The notes: generated from the letters alone by a model not told the origin. DNA of 64,000 nt from Pipra filicauda (GCF_003945595.2 NW_024103441.1:1302001-1366000), one strand, 5' to 3'; numbered from the stretch's first letter, positions 28,101 to 58,610 are shown. A program made the numbers and translations.

Positions 28101-31100
28101 GGCTGTGTTGTGCCCTCCGTCTGTGCCAGTCTCACCCATTCCAGTGCTCACCAAACCCATTTCCTCCACTGAAGGAGCACAAACCAGCTGTACATCTCTG
28201 ACCCCTCCTCTGCTCTCTCCTTTCCAGGGCCTGTACATATTCCTGGTCTACGCAATCTATAACAGTGAGGTAAGATATGCCCCTGGCTGGGTTCATCACA
28301 GCAACAGTTAATTAGCAGTTCACAGGTAGCTGGGTTTGTAGGAGTTGCAACAGGCAGCCCCAACTGTGCTTCTGGAACAGTGGCTGCTTTTTCTCCATGA
28401 CTTGCTGGAGAATCTCTTGCTGTGATAGAGCTGCTCTGGCCCTCTCTAATGTCCTTGCTCTGCTCCAGGTGAGGAATGCCATCCAGAGGATGAAAGACAA
28501 GAAGAAGGCCCTCTCGTTCACAGTAAGTTGGAAGGAATCCCTGCTGCCCCTTCATCCATTGGGCACTCGCTGGAGAAGGGTCCAGCTGTGTCTTTGGTCT
28601 GGTTTGAGGAGATTATGTTGGAAAGAAGTCTTTTTTCTAACTTTTGTCTCCCTTCTTTGCAGTCCTGTTGGACAGCACGGACCCAAAGATAATCTATCCC
28701 AATTAGGCAGCAGCCTGCTGTGCCAGGGCAGGGTGGGAGCCAAAGTCCACAGTGCTGATGAAATCGATCTTTAAAGTTGGATCTGGATCTAGTGAAGACT
28801 CATGTTACAGTTTTCACTGTCCTGTGTCTCTTCCCTGTGATTACAGAACTGCTCTCATCCCATCAACTACTTATCAAGTCCAAGAAATACGACCTCCTGG
28901 GAGACAGGGAAGCTGGGTCCTGCAGCTGAGAGTGCCCTGCCGAGCCCTGCGCAGAAAGCCCCTCCAGTGAACATCACCAACAGAGGTGGGAGCATTGCTG
29001 TCACTGTTAGCCCAGGCTGTGTGATGACAGGCAGTAAACTGTTATTCCCAAGGCTTGAATTTCAGTGCCCATTCACCTGGCACTGTGTTAACTCGTTTGC
29101 ACTCTGTGTCCACATGAGCACTTGGCTCTGGTGCTGCTGCTGAAGGTGGGGAGGCTTGTCAGCATGTTAGGCAGCCCTGCATTCTCCTGAGGCAAAAATC
29201 CGTGTTTGTGTCTTACAATGAATTTTCTGCAGAAGGACAGGCAAAGGTGGCAGTAGGAAATAGGGGGTTTAGCTTTGGGGGAAAAGTGTTTTGTATTCTC
29301 CAACCAGTTTGTGGGTGCAATGGTACAGATAACCTGTTTGGTGCCTGTAAAGTATGAATATTTCTATTCTCTGGTCTCCAAACTCATTGTGCTGCTTCAC
29401 CCCGTAGGAAATTTTGGAGCCAAAATTCCCGTGGGAATTTCATCAATTATGTCACCTGAGAGACCGGTATGTAACGTCTGTTACCCTTCCACCTTCACCC
29501 TCAGACAGAGCACAGCAGTTCTGTGGGGATGCCCCCTGAGCTGGGGCTGGCCTGGGCAGGGACAGGCAGTGGGGACAGCAGGGGAGGGCACATTTCCAAG
29601 GGCAGGAGAGGAGGCAGCCCCAGAACAGCCGATTTCCAAGGCAAGGGCTCAGCCCTGAGCCGATGGGGAGCCAGCCCCACTGCCATGGCAGGGGGTGGTT
29701 ATTGCAGGGCTGTGCAGCAACAGAAGGTGCCAGTGAATTTGAACCATGAAGCACCAAACTGAGGTGGGCATGGATCAAGGCAGGAGACTTTTCCCAGGGA
29801 CAGCAAATTAAATCAGGCAGCAGGAGCTTGCTGTCCCTGCCCTGGGCAAGTTGCTTCTGTCCCAGGAGGGCAGGCTGGGTTGTGCTGCCTGCAGAGGGAT
29901 GAAGAGCTCAACAAGGCATGGCCTAAAGCAGGAAACAATTTAAATTTGACTACTGTACTGCCACTTCCATCTCCCACTATTGAAATGATCATCAGTCCTT
30001 GTGCACTTGACATACAAGTGCTGTAATTTCCTCAGAATAAAATCCAACACTACTTTCATGAGTCTCTCACTGAAGGATCTCTCTTTCCCTCTCTAATATT
30101 TATCCTTTGAAAACCTGTGTCACATAGACAGCTCTTATTTATCCAATAGATAATACTTCTATAGCTGGCATATCATTTTGAAGCCACTCAATAAAATCCA
30201 TATTTCCATCTCTCATGATTTATATTGTGGTTAATGCTGTTCCTCCCTGTGTGCTGAACAACACCAGGACTTGGAAGCAGGTGATGCTTTTCCCAGCCAG
30301 TCAGGTGCTGGCTGTGTGAACTGGGGCCAGGGCTAAGCTCCTGGCACCAGATGTGAGATGTGGGACGCAGGGATTAGCCCAGGGGCCCGAGTTCCCTAAG
30401 GCAGGGGCATTAGGAGACAGCAGATCTCCTAAATGCCAAGGCCGTGGCATTTCTGAGCAGGCAAAGACAGCAAGTGCTTCCCACCATGTGAGGGTCACCG
30501 AGGGCTTTGCTGTATCTTTGGAGCATAAACATGTTTTTAATGTGCTTGTTTCCTTTTTGCCTACTGTGGGTGCAGCCAGGGCTGAGGCTGTGCCGGTGCC
30601 AGTGTCGGTGCCACGGCAGCTCCCGGTGCCCCTGCGGGGTCGGTGTGAGCCCCGTGGTGCTGGGCTGGCACTGGGAGGGTCTGTCCCGGCCCCAGCCCCA
30701 CCGCAGGGGTGGTGGGCACACTTGTGCCCCGCGTGGTGCCACCCCGTGCTGGTTGGGGGCTGCTTTCTGCCTGCACAGGGGCTGCTGTCGGTGCTCGTCA
30801 CTTATATAAGCCAGGGCTGTTTTTCCTGCTCCCCAGCTCAGTGAGTCATGGCACTCGCTGGAGGAGCGGCGGATTCAGAATGTCACTGGCAGCTGCACAA
30901 TAGTTTGGATGAAGAGAAGCAGCTACTTAAAAACGTTTGAAAACACTTAAAATGACAAAACACTGAGCGAGTGAAGATACAAACACAGACGAGATGTTCT
31001 TCGTGTTTCAGCTTTTTTAAATGTTGTTTGGTGATATTTGTTGTTGTTGGACTGGGAATAGGAATTTCACATCTCCCAGAGCATTAACCAGCCCCTAAGC

Positions 31101-32260
31101 ACAGACTGTGCAGGCTCTTTCCACCACAGCACTGAGGGACAGAGCTCCCTCTCCTCCTTTCCTGGATTCTCCTGTGGTCTCCAGGATGCTGTCCAACCTG
31201 GTGGGTCACCACAGGGCTGGAAGGGTCCCTAGAGTGGGTGTGTGGAGCGGGGTGCCAGCTCACCGCTGCTGAGAGGCGCAGCTCTGCCAGGGGCCCTTCC
31301 CTCGGGGCAGGGATGAAGGCTCTGGTTCCCAGCCTGGTGGTGGCTCAGGGGTGGGACAGTGCTGGGGAGCCCTACCTGGCCCCAGGGTGTGTGGTGAGGG
31401 GCGACCAGCAGCAAAGCAGTCAGACCTGCACCTTCTGCTAACACATGTTCTCCCCTCTTTCAGGCCGTAGAGCTGACAGCGTTCAAATCCTCAGGTAACA
31501 TTTGCCCACATCATTTTCCGTCATTTTTGTTACTGCTGATGCTGGGTTGTGTGGTGGAGGGCTGTCCAGAGAGCAGCTGGTTTCTGCTCAGTCTTCAAGA
31601 ATCATTTTATTTCCAAACTGCCCTGGTGGGTCCTGTCCTGGCCAGGCTGGTGGGATATCTGAACAGATGAGGGAGAGGGGGGGGAATATGGAGCCCCAGC
31701 AGCTCTGCCAGTGGCACTGCCTGTCCCGGCAGCACTGGTGGCTCAGCTGAGGGTGCCTGTCTCTGGGCACCCCCTTGGTTTCTCCCCATGTCTCTGCACC
31801 TTTCTTGCTGCCCATCTGGGCCAGCTCTCACTGCCCAATGGCTCCCTGGGCTCCTCTGTGCCAGCAGAGCTGCGGGTCACAGGCATGGACAGGCATCAGA
31901 GGGGCAGGGGGGACCTGCAGGTACCTGATGCTGAGCTCTCTGCCTGCACCACCCAGCACAGCTCCTTGGGGTGCAGCAGGGACCTGCCCTTGCTGCTGGG
32001 CAGGGCCTAGGCTGCTTCCAGGGGTGGCAGCAGCTCTTTGCTGCCCTGGGGTATTTTAAACCAGCGGCTGTGGCAGAAAGTGCTGGCGGGTCCTGGGAGT
32101 GCCATGATCCCAAAGAAGGGAAGCCAGGGAAGGTGGGGTGTTCAGACAGAGCTGGATTTATGAGCTTAAAAGCAGCCATTTAGCATCTTCTGTTTCAGGT
32201 TGTAGAAAGGCCAATGTCACCATGGAGGTGGGTAAAATTAAAACCAGAAATCCCTCCTAA
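12906..32260 (+). CDS. ADGRD2: Adhesion G-protein-coupled receptor D2 (GPR144)
   Basis: An orphan adhesion GPCR of the plasma membrane. Coding exons: 12906-12962, 13047-13107, 13784-14014, 14166-14819, 15447-15545, 16025-16110, 16469-16750, 17052-17163, 17498-17632, 17915-18026, 18626-18731, 19040-19095, 20192-20318, 20431-20534, 20986-21088, 21374-21527, 22298-22431, 23051-23166, 24056-24176, 28228-28269, 28469-28522, 28847-28985, 29408-29466, 31464-31494, 32199-32260. Every junction has AG/GT borders and matching phase, giving about 1078 residues and no internal stop. Order: signal peptide 1-35, split C-type-lectin-like domain 50-108 and 338-367, pentraxin 117-335, GAIN about 370-706 with GPS cleavage between Thr693 and Thr694, seven helices about 714-965, tail. 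The tethered agonist starts TNFAILLQVYELQ. The first two exons (signal peptide) and the last three (tail) are the least certain; exons 3-22 are firm. ADGRD1 is the nearest alternative, but synteny with PSMB7 and NR5A1 points to ADGRD2. Confidence 0.93.
13784..14014 (+). CDS. ADGRD2: ADGRD2 exon 3: N-terminal half of a C-type-lectin-like domain
   Basis: Residues 40-116. The pattern HTYEYVATALDWWHADRYC then AQLLFEP, FSKLL and TGSVWLKERDG follows the first half of a C-type lectin fold: W..A...C, helix 2, then the WIGL-like strand SVWLK at about 100-104. The second half is missing here and reappears after the pentraxin exon. Both borders are phase 1. Confidence 0.75.
14166..14819 (+). CDS. ADGRD2: ADGRD2 exon 4: pentraxin (PTX) domain on one exon
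   Basis: Residues 117-335, a complete pentraxin-like jelly-roll encoded by one 654-bp phase 1-1 exon. Signs include TACAHLQWDT, TIFSYAVPAFINEFQL, the pair of cysteines in ACAHL and WHHFCVTW, IYADGKR, and the signature GTFIIGQDQDSLGGTF followed by SGNITDLHIWQKVLS. The presence of a PTX domain is known for ADGRD-type receptors. Calcium-ligand residues cannot be judged without alignment. Confidence 0.93.
15447..15545 (+). CDS. ADGRD2: ADGRD2 exon 5: C-terminal half of the C-type-lectin-like domain
   Basis: Residues 335-367. CRVLEVGSNGFSYASC then LQTLPFICQYRK matches the last part of a C-type lectin domain, where Cys, Cys and Cys occur before PFIC. Cys69 (exon 3) with Cys363, and Cys340 with Cys355, give the canonical two disulfides. 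Borders are phase 1 at both ends. Confidence 0.75.
16025..19095 (+). CDS. ADGRD2: ADGRD2 exons 6-12: linker and GAIN domain
   Basis: Exons 16025-16110, 16469-16750, 17052-17163, 17498-17632, 17915-18026, 18626-18731 and 19040-19095, about residues 368-665. A helical first part (LQLLKQVSDVEVQEGDDLEM, RGPMAVVELCDRMVSLLVPL) is followed by beta-rich segments (STAVGTAVISSTLLCNYQEI, DLPDMLVWPICAFWNFSLR), as in GAIN subdomains A and B. The last exon gives the CAFW part of the GPS region. Confidence 0.88.
20192..20318 (+). CDS. ADGRD2: ADGRD2 exon 13: GPS autoproteolysis site and tethered agonist
   Basis: MWSTAGCSVVTSLQDSTACF then CNHTTNFAILLQVYELQ. The Cys-x-Cys-x-His pattern is intact, and cleavage is expected between Thr693 and Thr694 (H-T/T). 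The new N terminus TNFAILLQ is a typical tethered agonist. A Thr-Thr pair at this site is compatible with cleavage in family members; I see nothing that would disable it. Confidence 0.95.
20431..24176 (+). CDS. ADGRD2: ADGRD2 exons 14-19: transmembrane helices 1 to 6/7
   Basis: Exons 20431-20534 (TM1), 20986-21088 (TM2), 21374-21527 (TM3, start of TM4), 22298-22431 (TM4-TM5), 23051-23166 (end of TM5 and loop 3) and 24056-24176 (TM6 to start of TM7). Family B2 marks: the Cys at the top of TM3 (VLCFMVTAFLHFFFMAAFSW) pairs with the Cys in loop 2 (NHCWLN), the TM6 toggle GLTWVCG is present, and TM7 starts IVLNSLQ. The exon 14 acceptor has a poor pyrimidine tract but is followed by the right frame. 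Confidence 0.94.
23211..23290 (+). mobile_element. CR1 LINE fragment in ADGRD2 intron 18
   Basis: AGAAGAAATTCTTCCCTGTG then AGGGTGGTGAGGCCCTGGCC and TTGCCCAGAGAAGC is the sense-strand order of the CR1 3' region, next to the donor of exon 18. Only about 80 bases are recognisable. Confidence 0.8.
24177..28227 (+). other. ADGRD2: ADGRD2 intron 19 (4 kb)
   Basis: The longest intron of the gene, splitting TM7 between LNSLQ and GLYIFLVY. It contains a short GTTT run at 26482-26505 and a poly-G stretch near 28005-28045. I see no mobile element or embedded gene. Confidence 0.8.
28228..32260 (+). CDS. ADGRD2: ADGRD2 exons 20-25: end of TM7 and cytoplasmic tail
   Basis: Exons 28228-28269 (GLYIFLVYAIYNSE) and 28469-28522 (VRNAIQRMKDKKKALSFT) are canonical for adhesion GPCRs. 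Exons 28847-28985, 29408-29466, 31464-31494 and 32199-32260 give a tail of about 96 residues, rich in Pro and Ser and ending KTRNPS. They are chosen only from splice signals and phase. An alternative last exon is possible, as the final one also contains a GGAG/GTGGGT donor-like site. Confidence 0.65.
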
Positions 32261-33217
32261 GCCCCAGACCTCTGCTCGACAGCAGCACTGGGGAGAGGCC
32301 AGCCAGCCACAGCTCCCTGCTCCCTCCTCGGCTTCCCAGCCTGGCTTTGGGCAAATCTGCAGCTCCTCAAGAGACAAATGGAGCATATTTAGCTTTATTT
32401 TCTTTACCAACAGCTGCTGGGCACTCCCAGCACTGCCAGTGCAGCCTCTGGATGGGGCCCCTCAGGCAGACAGAGCAGTGAGGAATGATCATATTTTTTC
32501 TGCATTGTGATATTTTCTTTTGTCAAGGGAAGCAGTGCATTAGCAGGTTTCTGATTTTGATCCACATGAAGTGTTTAAGCAGGGCATCCTCAGACTATTT
32601 TCGAGACGATGCCACCCAGAAGCAGTGCAGCTTTCCTCCTCCCAGTGGACACGTGAGAAAGGCAGAAATGGTGGCACCCAGGAGTAAATGTGCCGCAGCA
32701 TTTCGGGCATAGGAGCAGCGTCTCAGAGACAGCAAGGGCTGCACCCAGCACATGCATTTGTGCTCTGACCCACCCTCACCTGCTCCTGGATATTTTATGA
32801 CCCACATATGTTATTAAACTCCAACTGTGCAAATAGGTGGGTTGTTAAATTTGGGTTTATTTTCTCAGGTAGGCCCTCAGTGTGTTTTTAAAGGCCCGTG
32901 TCTGCCTGGAGAGTGATGGACACACCAGGTTGGGCTGGGTTGCCGTGGCCGTGGCAGCAGGCGGGGTGTGCAGGGAGTGCTGTGCAGGGAGTGCTGTGCG
33001 TGCCCACCCCCACCAGCCCCCTGAGCGGCTGCTCCACCTGGCCCCGGGGCCAAGGTACCCGTGGCTGGGCAGTCCTTCAGCCCGGGGTGAAGGAGAAGAT
33101 CTTGAACCAGAAGAGCTCTCCTCTGTGCACTCGTGCAGTGGAGCCGCGTGCGGCGCAGCGCCGGTGCCGGCCCCGCTCCAGGCTCAGCCACAAGTGCTTC
33201 CAGCCATTACAGCAGAT

Positions 33218-33223
33218 AATAAA
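33218..33223 (+). terminator. ADGRD2: Possible poly(A) signal of ADGRD2
   Basis: AATAAA about 1 kb after the predicted stop codon. A weaker ATTAAA sits at 32813. Neither can be chosen without transcripts. Confidence 0.25.
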
Positions 33224-36200
33224 AGGCCGTAGCACCCAGCTGCAGGGGTGCCTGGGGGACTCCAGGGCAGCTCAGCCTCTGCCTTCACAGCTTGTTCACA
33301 GAGCAAGGTGCTGTGGAGATCTTGGGTAAGAGATGCCAGGGTCAGCAAATCCAAAACCAAGACCTTGCTGATGAACAGGGACAGATCATTTCAGCTCAGA
33401 CACCATCCCCTCTTCTAGTTGTTGTCTCCCAAATTGTTTAATGAAAAGAGACATATTTTCCTCAGGTATCTTTATTTCAAAGTTGCCAGCCCACTCTGAT
33501 GAAAATGGTGCTGCCAGCAGCAGATCCTCTGGCAGAGCCAGCTGCCCCTCAGGGCAGTGGGGAGAGCTGGGGACAGTCCATGGGTGTGCTCACAATCTCC
33601 CAGGGAAGTCTACTCCAGGGCCTCAGCCATGCTCCTCTGAGAGCTGTGGGCATGGCACTGACTGCCAGCTCAAGAGATGGCCAGTGGGTCCATGGGGAGG
33701 TAGGAGATGAGGAAGAGGGTGGATAAAACCCAGGTAAATCCCATGCTAACTTCAGAACCAGAGAAATGGGGAGTTTTGCAGCATGGTTGGGGCCAGAGGC
33801 AGGCATGGGCTCTCCCCTTCCCAGTATCTGGGCACCCCCCACGAGGGCTCAGCTCACAGAGTATTTTCAGTAACAAGCTCCAGCCCAGCTGTACAGAGCT
33901 GCCCTGTGCAGCGAGTGCTGCCGCCTTCATTGCACCCTTTTTGTGAGCAGGGGATGGCTGGGGGGGCTCACATATTTGCACAAACAATAAGTCCCATCTT
34001 CCTTGTCTTGGCAAACAAGGGCTCCAAGAGGCTTCCACATCCTCCATCTCCTCAAGTGATGGCTGCTTTGTTTCCCCACGATAATTTCATTATTCTGTTT
34101 GAATACGTTTATATGTTGCTAAGCCACACATAGCAACGTGGATCTTGTCTCCACGGCCCAGCCTTCCTCTGATCGATACTGAGTAATTCTGCAACTCTCG
34201 CTGTATTGCGTTAAACAAGATTGGTTTCAGAATATAAGGAATTTATGAGTCTTTGGGATTCAAAGCCAGGCAAGCGCCTGAGTGTCGTGGGGAGAAGCAC
34301 AGGGCCCCCCTGTGCCGCCCCTGCTGGGCTGCCCTGTGGTGGGATCACTGCTGGTGCCACGGTCCTTCCCGATGGGCAGCGGGTCCCTTGTGGAGGAGGT
34401 GCAGCCCGTCTGCCATCGGCGTTTCCTGCCATGGCAGTGCTGGTATTTCCATTGAATCCCCTTTAAAGCTCATCCTCCCGTGCTTTCAGCAGCGGGTGCT
34501 GTGCTCAGGCTGGTGACTGAGCAGGGAAGGTTTCTCCTACAGCCATGGCCCTGTGCATGGCTGCTGCTTTGGCTCCCTGCCCTAAGGACCGTGTTACAGA
34601 GACCCCAAAGGGGCAGGGGGGGCTCTGGGATGGCAGAGCTCTGCCAATGACAGGCTGTGCCAGACCAGTGCCACCTCCACCCGTTGCTCTGTCCTGAGGC
34701 AGGTTTGGGCTGTGCTTTCTGCCCCTGTGCTTTGGGACCCCGCTCATGCTCCCACTGCCCTGGGAGGGACCCCTGCCCTCCCCCTGCTGCCAACACAGCT
34801 GAGACTGTCCCTCTTTTGCTTTAGGTTTCTGAGAAGTTTCTGGGTGACAAGCCTACAACACTGAGGGTTTTCCAACAGTCGGGAAGGACGGCAGGTTGGA
34901 GGAACTGGCTTCCCCGGAGGGCTGTCCTTGTTACCTGCACTTCTCCCCAGCAGCATGTGCAGGTGAAACCAAGGCAGGACTGGGGTACTGTGGGGTCTCG
35001 TGGGGTTTCGTCTGCTGCTGCTGATGGCTCTGCTTCTCTTCTGGGTGTGCAGCCAACAGCAGGGACTTGTGCTGGGGGTCCCTGTGGCTCATGCAGCCTC
35101 TGCCGGGGCAGCCAAGGCTGGCCTGGGGAGTGCCCCATGTCACTGTCACCACCGGCAGCACTGGCAGCGTGGTTGTGTGCACTTGTTGCTGCTTCTAACA
35201 GAGCTCATTTAGCCTGGGCACCTGGAGCAGTGGGGTGGGAACAAGCCCAGCTGTGCCCGTGGCAGCCGTGCCCATGCTCCGTGCCAGTGAGGACGGCTGC
35301 CTTCCCCAGCCCCACTGCCAGCCCAGCACATCACTGTGCCAGGGCAGGGCTGGGGACAGGCTGCATAGGAAGCACATGCACTAGGGAAGCCAGCAGCTGG
35401 CTCCAGGCCTTTTCTAAACCAGCTGACATCAATAGCATCTTCTGCTGTTTATGACAAAAATCCTCTCCCTGCTCTTGCCTGGGCGCCTGCCTGAGCTCCT
35501 GCCTGGCTGGTGTGGCCCCTCCCAGCTGGGTTCTGTTTTCCCTCCCTGTTCTCCTGTTACCTCCGTAGTGTTTAGAGCACAGACAACGTGGTGGGTTTTT
35601 GCTGATTATGATGACAGTAAATGCTGATTTTAAAGGCAACCTTCTCTCCCTGTTGCACTGTGTCCAAGGGAAGGGGCTCATGCAGTGGCTCTGTGCAGCT
35701 GAGCACAGCAAAGGGGTTTGGCTGCAGTGCAAGGACCAGGGCACTGCCCACTCCCCTGTGCCCTGTCCTGTGTTCCCCGTGTTCCCTGATCCCAGCACAG
35801 CGTGTGCTGCCCAGCCTGTGTTTACGTGTTGGGCTCTGCAGCCCTGGAGCTGCCCTGTGCTGGGCAGGAGGTGGGATTGGTGTGTGGATGTCACTTGGCT
35901 GGAGTCAGCCAAGCACCTCCAGCTGCCAGAGTCAGGGAGGGGTGGGCCTTGGGGCACCCCCAGCACCGAAATCTTACAGACAGTCACCACATCTATGTCA
36001 GAGGCTGTGGCAGAGCTCTGTGCTTTGCCACGGCTTTGCTCCCTGCCATGGTGTGTGCCACGCCAGGGGCCATGGTAACCACCAAGAGCTACATGAGCAA
36101 TCCAAGTCTAAGATAATTGCTAAGATAAATGTTGCCATTCGTTAGCTCGCTTGAAAAACACGCTCAGAGTCACTATGGCAGTTCCCTGCAGCACTTTTTA

Positions 36201-36399
36201 CCAGACCTTGAGGCACCGATGCCTTGAATCCCGCAGCCACAGCGTCCCGGGCCCACAAAGACAGGCAGCACCCTAGGAGTGGGCACCAGGAGCCAAGCAC
36301 TGCTCCTCTGCCCACGGGGAGCTGGGGAAACACCAGCCAGGAGGGGTAGAAAGACAGTCAAAAAAGACGAAGTTTGTGTTTTTAAATGAACTGCAAAAT
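33224..36399. other. Spacer between convergent ADGRD2 and NR5A1
   Basis: About 3 kb without a supported gene. The two genes face each other here. A perfect 7-base inverted repeat (GTTGCTA at 34115-34121 and TAGCAAC at 34131-34137) lies in a short AT-rich stretch. Otherwise only scattered open frames in GC-rich DNA. Confidence 0.5.
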
Positions 36400-36405
36400 T
36401 TATTA
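36400..36405 (-). terminator. NR5A1: Likely poly(A) signal of NR5A1
   Basis: AATAAA on the minus strand, about 1.64 kb after the NR5A1 stop codon and the first well-placed one. The stretch 36406-38044 would then be the 3' untranslated region, which includes GA-rich (36440-36523) and 24-bp repeat sequence. Confidence 0.45.
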
Positions 36406-36780
36406 CAGTGGTTTGCTCCTGACAAGGAAGTTGGTAACCTTCTGCCTGGGAAGGAAAGGGGAGTAGTGGGGAAGGGGAGGGAAGAGAGGGAGAAAAGGAT
36501 GTGAGAGACAGAGAGAGAGACACTTAAGGACACTTTTCATTTTCTGAAAATAAAACATCTTTACCTCCCAAACCATTTTCTCCAGTTCTTTAAGTTCACA
36601 AAAAGAAGAAGGTGAAACCAAACCACAGACTTCAGGAGGAAAATGCACAAAGGTGTTAAAGCAGAGACAAACATACTCTTCTGCATCTAACAAGCTTCAC
36701 AAACCACGCGGCTCCAGGCGCAGCCTCTGTGGCTCCTCAAGGCACCGGCTCTGCAGAGCCACGGCGGGTGACGGCCCCTG

Positions 36781-36856
36781 GGACAGGGAGACCCCCCGCC
36801 CTGGGGACAGGGAGACCCCCCGCCCTGGGGACAGGGAGACCCCCCGCCCTGGGGAG
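36781..36856. repeat. 24-bp tandem repeat, three copies
   Basis: GGACAGGGAGACCCCCCGCC plus CTGG starts at 36781, 36805 and 36829 without change. It is in the presumed NR5A1 3' untranslated region and reads open in several frames only because 24 is a multiple of three. Confidence 0.9.
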
Positions 36857-38044
36857 CAAACCTGGCCAGCCCCTGCCGTGCGGGAGGAGCCCACGGAGCC
36901 AGGGTCGGGCCGGGGCAGGGGCTGCCTGGTGGGGCAGAGGAGAGGAGAGGAGAGGAGAGCATGGCTGAGATGGAGAGAAAGCAGCAGTCAGAGTCCAGCA
37001 TGTCCCAGTTCGGGGGGCTGCAGCCCCCAGTGCTCCCAGTCCTGTCCCATGATGGGAGAGGAACAGAGAGCTCTTTGCCTGTGGCTTCGCCACAGCATTT
37101 GCTGTCCCCTGGGGACACGGCAGACCACAGGAGGGGGTGTGGGGGCCCAACACGAAGTGCAGGAAAATCCTTATTCCTCCCTGCCCATGTACTTGGGCCA
37201 GTAAATGCAGGGAGGGGGCTGCAGAGCTCGCCAAGCTTCCCCAGGCTCCTGGGCACGTGCCTGCACCTCCCTCCTGCCCGGCTGCTCTGCCACCGTCAGC
37301 TGGGGCAGGACAGAGCTGTGCTGCCCGTGAGCTGTGGGCTCTGGGCACTGCGGCTGCCACGGCCTGCAAAGCCACAACTGCTGCCTCCAGCACCAGCAGG
37401 CACTGGGAAAACGAACCTCAGCTGAGGACTCAGCGCTGCCCACCCCCTGCCTGCCCTCGCTTTGCTGGGGCAGTGGTGGGACACAGCATGTGCACCTTGG
37501 GGTCACAGGACTGAATAGGGCCAACCCCTCCAGCCCAGCCCCAGTGCTCTGTGTGGCTCCTCCGTGTGCTCCCCCAGTGCCTGGAGACGCCCCAACCACT
37601 ACAAAACCACAGCCTGGAGGGGGTTCACCTCACCTCTCCCCTGCCCTGTGCACAACGGGCCCTGAGACATGGGGCAGGGCTGGGAAGGTGAAGAAACAGC
37701 TGGTAGGGATAGGAGAGGAGCAGAAATAGGAGAAAAGCCGGGACAGGCTTTACCCTTCCTTGGTGCTGCTGAGCCAGGTCTGTAAGTGGCAGGCTCAGGC
37801 ACCAGGCGTGCAGTGGAGCTGGGGCAGCGCGGCCAATGGGGCAGCTCAGCAGCCGAGCCCATGGCCCTGCAGCCTCAACCATCCTTGCTGTGTGTTAAAC
37901 CACCTGGGACGTTTCCAATAGCAGAGGTTAAATAGCATCACTGAGGAAGGCAGGGTGGAAGGCAGCCAGCCCCGGGCACCAGTCCTGCCCCTGCTGCGCC
38001 AGCGGTGGCACTGGGGCTGCGCCGGGTCGTGCTGGCGGCCACGC

Positions 38045-57384
<19,340 letters not shown>

Positions 57385-57480
57385 TTCTGTGGCCACGTGA
57401 CCGTGCTGAAAAACATCATAATTAAGCTACAGAACGCTGCCCATAAACTAGCATTAGAAAGTGACAGCGAAGATAAGTGG
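57385..57480. promoter_or_regulatory. Short unique block with CACGTG upstream of NR5A1
   Basis: Contains GGCCACGTGACC (USF/E-box type) at about 57391, followed by ATAATTAAGC and CATAAACTAGCATTAG, in otherwise GC-rich spacer 2.3 kb upstream of the NR5A1 start. Regulatory role is inferred from composition only. Confidence 0.25.
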
Positions 57481-58439
57481 GACCCCCACAGCAGATAACA
57501 GGGCCCAGGAGGGAGACCCTGCAGGGAGCAGGGGGCACTGGCGGGCGGCAGGGAGTGCACCAGCACCCACAGACACCCTAATTTACAGCCCAGAGTGGGA
57601 GGGAGGGGGACGAGGGCATGGGGCAAGACACCTCTGGGAGGAACGTGAGCCCACTTCACCCACCCGGGACTGGGACACAGCCCGGCCTCCTGGCCAAGGG
57701 AGGTCTCCTCTGCAGGGGAGAGTGGGAGGAGGCTCCTCCACACTCAGGGCCCACTCCTGGGTCCCCGGGGCTCACTGCGCCCATGGCCAGCAACTCTGCT
57801 TGTGCCAGAACAGCACTGGCAGAAAGGCAGCGTCCCTGGGCCTAGGCAGCCAAGCTCTGGCTGTGTTTGCCATATCCGATTCCCCACGTTCCTTCACTGG
57901 GCATGGTCCTACCCATGGGCACCGTGCCAGCTACAGGGCCTGGGTCCCAACCACCCCGTGAAACATGGGAATGGCAATGCTGGGGCAGGAGGCTGCATAA
58001 GAGACCCCCCTATCCCAGCAGAGCAGGGATCCGCCCCCACAGCCGGCCCTGCGCTCCAGCCGTCCATCACCACCGTGTCTTCCCACATGTTTGTGCAGTG
58101 TCCTCTCCCTGCTTTGTCCCAGTGACGACAGCCCCAGGAAGGAGTGGCTGCCGCGGCCTCGAGCCCCACACCAGCACAGCGAGGGCTGTGCCACAGCTCT
58201 GCTCTGGCCAGGTGGCTGCTGGTAACCTGGGCGGCACAGCAGGGCCCACAGTCCTGGGCTCAGGGGTCAGCAAAAGGCTGGTCCCCTCCCTCTATCAGCG
58301 CAGCCCTGACGTGGAGCAGCAGTGACGTGCCCTGCAGTGTACCCACGTCGAGTCGGGGGAGCAGAGAGCCCCTGGTGCCACGGGGAGAGGAGCAGGAGCA
58401 TGGGCTGCGCAGCCCTGCTTGTTTTTTCCTTGCATTGCA

Positions 58440-58610
58440 GCTGAAGAGAGGAGAAAAACTAATGAAAACAGAGCTCTGGAAGAAGCGCCAGGCCCGGAGC
58501 GGCTTCCGCCCTGATCCCCAGCAATTATCAGCCACATGCCAGATGTTCCGACGCGATGCCAATGTCAGAGAAAATAAATCTGTGGCAGGTTCAAGGTCCC
58601 TGCCGGGCCG
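58440..58610. promoter_or_regulatory. Unique block with an NR5A consensus site
   Basis: TTCAAGGTCC at 58590-58599 is a full match to the SF-1 site YCAAGGYCR, and AGCAATTATCAG lies 60 bases before it. Could be an autoregulatory element 3.5 kb upstream of the NR5A1 start, or chance. Confidence 0.3.

Noticed and set aside
34115..34137. Inverted repeat as an RFX X-box
   Set aside because: The 9-base gap between the arms is too long for an RFX site.
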